From the NCBI GenBank assembly GCA_964017155.1, contig OZ024855.1, positions 57,100,935 to 57,164,934 of the forward strand: a stretch of DNA of 64,000 nucleotides, read 5' to 3'. The position numbers and the translations under genes were made by a program. Numbering within the stretch: the stretch's first letter is position 1; each line of letters starts with the position of its first letter. Below the pieces are notes generated by a model. The model worked only from the letters and a program-made list of their open reading frames with translations. It was not told the DNA's origin and searched no databases. Shown piece by piece: positions 62,065 through 64,000 of the stretch. The DNA comes from Oasisia sp. SBJ-2009. Its lineage: Eukaryota; Annelida; Polychaeta; Sabellida; Siboglinidae.

Positions 62065-63892
62065 AAGAAGAAGCATCATCTGTCACATACACTGTGAGGC
62101 ATGTCACACATCGCATATATCAACCTGTGACATACACTGCAAGGCAGACAATGTCAACTGGTCACATATAGATGGGGGACGTAAGGATGGAGGAAGGAAG
62201 TATATTAAATTAAAAGTGACATTACAGTCAATTCTGTTGTACAACTTAGAAGGTAACATTGCCGTGACTATGAAAGGTTTCAACCTACCTTAGTGGGGGT
62301 GTTGCCGGGAATGGCCCTGGCAATGCGGGAACACAGAGGGTTGCCTTTCTCCACCTTTGGTCAACAATAAAATGTCTTGGTCAGTTAACATAGTGACCAT
62401 CGTCTGGCAGACAACAGTAACTCAACTTGGTTATTCAGCTACTCATCAATCAGAATAAAATGCATCATTCATGTTAACCATGACATCCTCCAAAAGCTTT
62501 GTGTGTTCCACAAATAATTGTAACTAATTTTATATAAATTTTAAGATGTGCTGAGGAATTCCAAGGAACCATAATGATCCTGGAAGAAATTCACTTTGTA
62601 CTTTTACAGCCATCAACTTCTGTCAGCAACCAAGTGAATCAACACTCACAACTGCTCCCTGTCAACTTAAAGATGGTAAACACTGTTGAAAGTACTGTTT
62701 TGTTATCAATAGCAACAATGCCTATGCTGTGGATGGTACTATTTGCACACACAGCTACAAGACATGAAGTTTTCATAAACGACATTTTTCTGTTGGGATT
62801 GGACTTTCTGTATTACCATGTGACGTAGAACAGCCCAACCAATCAGTAAACCTCTGATCAAGTGCAGAAGATATGTTTAACATTATAAACAACTGGTTTA
62901 TGTCCAGCTAACATCTAGCACGAACCCTTCAATAAGTAAGAAATACCTTAACCAACTGGGAACTCAAAGATATGAAGGCATTACGTTTCTTACATGGGTG
63001 AGTAAATTAATCCCTGATTTTGTGCCCGAGATTTAAGCCATTTATCAGAACAAATCTAAATACATACACTCGCTCATTATAGTTAAATTATCAGCAATGA
63101 TAAATGAAACCTTGCCGGTTGCACTGATGAGCTTCTAGTCTCACCTTGTTGAGATTCCATACTTTGATCAGTGGGTTTAGCCCTGGCTCGTCCTCCTGAG
63201 TACAAAGAGGATCAAACTTACACAAGTCACCACAACTAATGGCCCTCTAATTTACAATTTTTTTGAAAGCAGTTCTTCAACAAATGTGATATACATTTCC
63301 ATAATAATATTATAATTTTAGTAAGTTTATTTAATTTTTACTTCATTCTGAAAAAATATATTACTATGAATTAATGCAATTAATGTTTACATCCTATACA
63401 TTTCAAAACACCTCACATTATTTATATTGCTATGTCATCAATTAATGAAATCACTATAAATGAAATTGAACAGCCATGTTCTTAACCCATTGTATAGACC
63501 TTTTATGAAATTTACATGCAGAACAACATAATCACACTCTTTAGCAACAACAGTGCTTGTCATGATGCAATGCAAAGTTCCTCATGTTTCACAACTTTCA
63601 ATATTAATTCTAAACATATTTTATTACTAGGTCTGAAATATTTTGCACAAATAAATTCCATAACCATCCCAATATATAGGCAAAATTTATGTAGATGGTT
63701 TACATGGAAAATACGCACCCCGACCGTGACGAGTATATTATGCTGTTTCAGCTGATACAGATGTGTAACACATAGTTCGTATGCGTGGAATGATGACACA
63801 TCAAGTTGGCGACTGACAAAGTAAAGACTACCTTCCTCATCACCGAGGACAAGTTGACCTCGCCCTGAGGTACATGCGGACACCTTCACGTC
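37993..63892 (-). CDS. VPS11: VPS11, CORVET/HOPS core subunit (N-terminal exon missing from window)
   Basis: About 28 minus-strand exons with matching phases give a protein collinear with animal Vps11. The N-terminal beta-propeller runs from 63892 to about 55463 (GRGQLVLGDEEG, VTHLYQLKQHNIL, VHENLNHMAVGF). The alpha-solenoid follows (REKDTQTKLETLFKKNLY, QQYIDTIGKLEASYVIRK, DHTTLLLNC, AGYYRHAVFLAE, WYLKIQLDDAKDY, LCTDYRPS, PPLLVVQTLAHNSTATL). A coiled-coil comes next, then a C-terminal RING-type zinc finger (CSVCSHPLDVPSVHFLCQHS, QCFESYAENDTDCPAC) and the Vps11 C-terminal region ending ILTDPPSP...SASRR. Vps11 is a scaffold of the CORVET and HOPS tethering complexes for endosome and lysosome fusion; its RING has ubiquitin-ligase-related roles in mammals. 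The first exon (propeller start) lies beyond the right edge. Introns are packed with minisatellites, but frame and residues are intact, so the gene looks functional. The exon 22/23 junction is unresolved. Confidence 0.96.
38285..38542. repeat. Compound tetranucleotide microsatellite (GTCG)n-(GTCT)n-(GTCA)n
   Basis: Three tetranucleotides that each differ by one base follow in blocks: gtcg to about 38445, gtct to about 38498, gtca to about 38541. Confidence 0.95.
38680..38812 (-). CDS. VPS11: VPS11 exon: C-terminal region after RING
   Basis: 133 bp; (G)RVLDIIHAQEQSRELHEQ..., VVAEYFSRGVFNK; donor gtttgt; phase 2 to 0. Confidence 0.93.
39123..39182 (-). CDS. VPS11: VPS11 exon: second half of RING
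   Basis: 60 bp; CFESYAENDTDCPACLPEN with the last zinc-binding Cys pair; acceptor tttgacag, donor gtaaag; phase 2-2. Confidence 0.93.
39608..39703 (-). CDS. VPS11: VPS11 exon: first half of RING
   Basis: 96 bp; AKIFQASKCSVCSHPL, then VHFLCQHSYHQ; acceptor ctttcag, donor gtgagt; phase 2-2. Confidence 0.95.
40215..40336 (-). CDS. VPS11: VPS11 exon: coiled-coil before RING
   Basis: 122 bp; DYITRRLEQQSDLIKEDERL..., heptad-rich and charged; acceptor ctgacag, donor gtcagt; phase 0-2. Confidence 0.93.
40646..40772 (-). CDS. VPS11: VPS11 exon: PPLLVVQTLAHNSTATL segment (5' boundary uncertain)
   Basis: Frame VHRKLCSYLDSVAHIDKNN, then LLPPLLVVQTLAHNSTATL, VVK. The donor (gtcagt) is clear. The acceptor could be tatctag (exon starts 40772), or an internal site nearer to HIDKNN, because the previous exon already encodes a VLAHI equivalent. 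Confidence 0.82.
41758..41863 (-). CDS. VPS11: VPS11 exon: NLWIQALAYFARKEENC segment (3' boundary uncertain)
   Basis: Acceptor ctgttgcag is clear; encodes QYDSNLWIQALAYFARKEE, then NCKQQIIEVLAHI. No donor fits both phase and family length well; the end given uses the gtacca site. Confidence 0.75.
41936..42032. repeat. (TG)n microsatellite
   Basis: Long TG dinucleotide tract in the intron just upstream of the previous exon. Confidence 0.95.
42378..42452 (-). CDS. VPS11: VPS11 exon: solenoid YQQILRYHIEHNEHS
   Basis: 75 bp; acceptor tttcccacag, donor gtgagt; phase 2-2; encodes YQQILRYHIEHNEHSH, then IIETCKKFG. Confidence 0.92.
43026..43114 (-). CDS. VPS11: VPS11 exon: AGYDLDQVLVLCQMYNFKAG
   Basis: 89 bp; acceptor cttgtag, donor gtaagt; phase 0-2; continues ILFLYEKAKL. 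Its acceptor region is duplicated upstream (43115-43290). Confidence 0.93.
43093..43300 (-). repeat. ~71 bp tandem repeat (3 copies) spanning an exon start and its acceptor
   Basis: The block ggtccaagtcatagccagc (first exon bases), then ctacaagtag (acceptor), then aaatatattcctatat recurs twice upstream of the real exon. Confidence 0.9.
43510..43560 (-). CDS. VPS11: VPS11 exon: AKVDKERKTLDLLQNPN
   Basis: 51 bp, 17 codons, phase 0-0; acceptor ttgtttgtag, donor gtgagt. Confidence 0.9.
44068..44187. repeat. (ACGGC)n pentanucleotide repeat
   Basis: About 23 perfect acggc units. Confidence 0.95.
44336..44419 (-). CDS. VPS11: VPS11 exon: LLYNTLTDLYLHEYVHEKEIS
   Basis: 84 bp, 28 codons, phase 0-0; acceptor gtgtctgtgtccag, donor gtgagt; begins VQSSCPPLLYNTL. 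Confidence 0.92.
44430..45620. repeat. Two-stage minisatellite (~59 bp then 24 bp units, tgtcactgacac core)
   Basis: 44430-45105 has units with cactgacactggacacaacagacacaagacacgtcatcatg; 45106-45620 is about 21 copies of gtcatcatgtcactgacactagaa (24 bp). On the minus strand the longer unit contains tgtctgttgtgtccag, a copy of the adjacent exon acceptor. Confidence 0.9.
46341..46362 (-). mobile_element. Retroelement tail motif
   Basis: On the minus strand aaataaacattcattcattc, the same tail as at 19813-19834. Confidence 0.4.
46498..47942. repeat. 34 bp minisatellite (~42 units)
   Basis: Unit accattatggcatgacagct, then cctagagcaacatt; single-base variants (accatta/ctgtta/ggcatg/ggtatg) are scattered. 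Confidence 0.95.
48145..48248 (-). CDS. VPS11: VPS11 exon: SAEEFIHIFVNNQSRLTEFL
   Basis: 104 bp; acceptor gttgatag, donor gtcagt; phase 1-0; GAVATTQRASAEEF..., LEHMIK. Confidence 0.93.
48430..48493. repeat. 64 nt near-perfect hairpin
   Basis: gctataaatc-a-gttggtgtgtgctccaaat, a 4-base loop, then the inverse with one mismatch. In a VPS11 intron. Confidence 0.85.
48868..49120. repeat. 15 bp minisatellite (gacgctacgactgaa)
   Basis: About 17 units; starts beside the donor of the 30-nt exon 49126-49155. Confidence 0.95.
49126..49155 (-). CDS. VPS11: VPS11 30-nt micro-exon (PLVDIANLEG)
   Basis: Acceptor ttatttcag, donor gtgagt, phases 1 in and 1 out fit both neighbours; encodes (K)PLVDIANLE(G). 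Confidence 0.8.
49582..49687 (-). CDS. VPS11: VPS11 exon: MKKYGKMLM...LCTDYRPSD
   Basis: 106 bp; acceptor tttgtcag, donor gtaagt; phase 0-1; AEMYMKKYGKMLMNEQPEK, then TTDLLKTLCTDYRPSD. Confidence 0.95.
49985..50115. repeat. (CA)n/(CGCA)n microsatellite
   Basis: Compound CA/CGCA/GGCA tract. Confidence 0.9.
50186..50377 (-). CDS. VPS11: VPS11 exon: AGYYRHAVFLAEKHHQHDWY
   Basis: 192 bp, 64 codons, phase 0-0; TKDREVDFDVETAIRV..., WYLKIQLDDAKDYGQAL, KLDFDE. Confidence 0.95.
50825..51040. repeat. 42 bp minisatellite, five near-identical units
   Basis: Unit agaggcgggcacaccgcctc, then catgtcgactgtggtcatgtca. The perfect units suggest recent expansion; it is in an intron. Confidence 0.95.
51312..51458 (-). 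CDS. VPS11: VPS11 exon: FLDASRIHNLTAYLEALHKA
   Basis: 147 bp, 49 codons, phase 0-0; acceptor ctgcctgtag, donor gtgaga; also TEDHTTLLLNCCTKLKD. Confidence 0.95.
51498..52345. repeat. 21 bp minisatellite (acaggacagggcaaacatgac)
   Basis: About 40 units with g/a and c/t variants; 21 bp keeps all six frames open, hence the spurious NMTQDRA-repeat ORFs. It degenerates into related tracts to ~52500. Confidence 0.95.
53004..53082 (-). CDS. VPS11: VPS11 exon: KGDHNGAIQQYIDTIGKLEA
   Basis: 79 bp; acceptor tgtatgttgcag, donor gtcagc; phase 2-0; continues SYVIRK. Confidence 0.95.
53096..53390. repeat. 29 bp minisatellite abutting a VPS11 acceptor
   Basis: About 10 units of acaccatgtactggtcaaca, then cacgtccag; minus-strand units end gtgtgttgaccag, resembling the adjacent acceptor gtatgttgcag. 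Confidence 0.95.
53885..53959 (-). CDS. VPS11: VPS11 exon: LAQSQHYDQDGVVDIYRQYG
   Basis: 75 bp; acceptor ggttgtag, donor gtgaac; phase 2-2; ends DHLY(S). Confidence 0.93.
54200..54279 (-). CDS. VPS11: VPS11 exon: REKDTQTKLETLFKKNLYVV
   Basis: 80 bp; acceptor gtttgcag, donor gtatat; phase 0-2; LYQLREKDTQTK... is a highly conserved Vps11 stretch. Confidence 0.95.
54496..55253. mobile_element. ~758 bp TIR element nested in (TA)n
   Basis: Starts ctaaaggcagcttatgtcga, ends tcgacataagctgcctttag; inner blocks gtctacataa also pair. Flanked on both sides by (TA)n tracts (54450-54492 and 55257-55287), so the site was probably a TA microsatellite. No ORF of note. Contains the 62 bp repeat also found at 1569. 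Confidence 0.8.
55463..55610 (-). CDS. VPS11: VPS11 exon: propeller end, YDIKNKFIAFSAAVPEVVDV
   Basis: 148 bp; acceptor ctttgcag, donor gtgggg; phase 2-0; also CEWGSPYVLTVDGK. Confidence 0.93.
56190..56440 (-). repeat. ~50 bp tandem repeat spanning the end of a VPS11 exon and its donor
   Basis: Donor copies (gtaagttgtgtgg on minus) occur at 56378, 56328, 56278 and 56229, each preceded by gagcagggcagg-like exon sequence. Confidence 0.92.
56379..56515 (-). CDS. VPS11: VPS11 exon: AVYFYQTDERGPCLAFEGEK
   Basis: 137 bp; acceptor tcctgtag; encodes AVYFYQTDERGPC..., HWYRGYLIVVGREN, KPLPRAGA; phase 0-2. The first donor (56378) is taken because its phase fits the next exon; three more donors follow in tandem. 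Confidence 0.85.
57061..57118 (-). CDS. VPS11: VPS11 exon: LRCCTDSTLESQFVIGRRD
   Basis: 58 bp; acceptor cacgggtgtag, donor gtaagt; phase 2-0; the RC...QFVI.G segment of the propeller. Confidence 0.88.
57119..59860 (-). repeat. 46-51 bp satellite whose unit copies the adjacent VPS11 acceptor
   Basis: About 55 units of acacccgtgactgtccagga, then cacactacaagac, then acaaacacatctcagtct. On the minus strand agtcacgggtgtag, then actgagatgtg copies the true junction tagtcacgggtgtag, then gctgaggtgttg. Confidence 0.95.
59945..59967 (-). CDS. VPS11: Candidate VPS11 23-nt micro-exon
   Basis: The flanking exons end in phase 0 and start in phase 2, so a 3n+2 exon is required between them. A tttctag acceptor and gtaatg donor bound 23 nt encoding SVIWSTH(L), phase 0-2, which would lie where Vps11 has V-x-x-x-T-H before LRC. 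Confidence 0.45.
59990..60272. repeat. 16 bp minisatellite (agagactggtgtctcc)
   Basis: About 17 perfect units; gagac...gtctc makes each unit self-complementary. Confidence 0.95.
60308..60458 (-). CDS. VPS11: VPS11 exon: HSKQRVIHEGPHPITGLAFK
   Basis: 151 bp; acceptor tgattgcag, donor gtaggg; phase 2-0; also SSVLFVSTEHAVMSF. Confidence 0.95.
61659..61756 (-). CDS. VPS11: VPS11 exon: VTCLTVHENLNHMAVGFQNG
   Basis: 98 bp; acceptor tttgacag, donor gtaact; phase 0-2; ends LFKGDVTKE. Confidence 0.95.
61832..61937. repeat. (ACGG)n-(ACGA)n tetranucleotide repeat
   Basis: acgg units to about 61897, then acga units; a one-base switch as at 38285. Confidence 0.95.
62017..62059. repeat. (AT)n microsatellite
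   Basis: About 43 bp of TA. Confidence 0.95.
62289..62354 (-). CDS. VPS11: VPS11 exon: VEKGNPLCSRIARAIPGNTP
   Basis: 66 bp, 22 codons, phase 0-0; acceptor gaccaaag, donor gtaggt. Confidence 0.93.
63145..63195 (-). CDS. VPS11: VPS11 exon: EDEPGLNPLIKVWNLNK
   Basis: 51 bp, 17 codons, phase 0-0; acceptor gtactcag, donor gtgaga. Confidence 0.93.
63719..63892 (-). CDS. VPS11: VPS11 exon: start of propeller in window
   Basis: 174 bp, 58 codons, phase 0-0; acceptor tctccttgcag, donor gtgcgt; DVKVSACTSGRGQLVLGDEE, VTHLYQLKQHNILVTVG. An internal Met just upstream in the intron frame is not the start; earlier exon(s) lie outside the window. Confidence 0.95.
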
Positions 63893-64000
63893 CTGCAAGG
63901 AGAACCTTAGGTTACAAAATATTCTGTAATTCCCTTCACTTACTTAAGGGAATTCCCTTCACTTACTTAAGCTTGTATATTCTATAAAAGTAAAATCAGT

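Noticed and set aside
37993..63892. VPS11 as a pseudogene because of heavy satellite load
   Set aside because: Exons keep frame, phase and conserved residues; no internal stops were seen in called exons.

Overview
The window is metazoan nuclear DNA: intron-rich genes on GT-AG boundaries, dense micro- and minisatellites, Ty3-type LTR retrotransposons, a tRNA-derived SINE, a non-LTR endonuclease fragment and several TIR/foldback elements. Nothing bacterial or viral as a free agent is seen. Vps11 sequence and the repeat types fit a marine invertebrate (lophotrochozoan or basal deuterostome); the species cannot be fixed from the sequence. Every host gene recognised lies on the minus strand.

Layout. 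(1) 1-4.6 kb: four phase-1 symmetric exons of a secreted or extracellular modular protein (chitin-binding-like, EGF, EGF, poly-Asp + PAN-like), running off the left edge. (2) 4.9-12.7 kb: an orphan AP-endonuclease ORF, then a nest in which a tRNA-SINE sits inside a Ty3-type element, which sits inside a TTAA-flanked TIR element carrying THAP-domain remnants. (3) 13.87-16.58 kb: a 2.7 kb foldback (near-palindromic) element with a 5-bp target duplication. (4) 18.19-25.93 kb: a complete five-exon gene for a 200-residue UBA + peptidyl-tRNA hydrolase 2 family protein. (5) 26-30.9 kb: mostly non-genic, with a CpG-rich possible first exon and another THAP-TIR copy. (6) 30.87-35.62 kb: a second copy of the same Ty3-type element. 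(7) 37.99-63.89 kb: nearly all of VPS11 (CORVET/HOPS core subunit) in about 28 exons; the N-terminal exon(s) lie beyond the right edge.

The most unusual signal is that many intronic minisatellites are not random. Their repeat unit is a copy of an adjacent splice junction (intron 3' end plus the first exon bases, or exon end plus donor), so true splice sites sit next to arrays of decoys. I see this in the UBA-PTH2 gene and at several VPS11 exons. The foldback element and the nested THAP-TIR family are the next most interesting. Exon calls rest on reading frame, intron phase agreement and remembered family sequence; no search was run.
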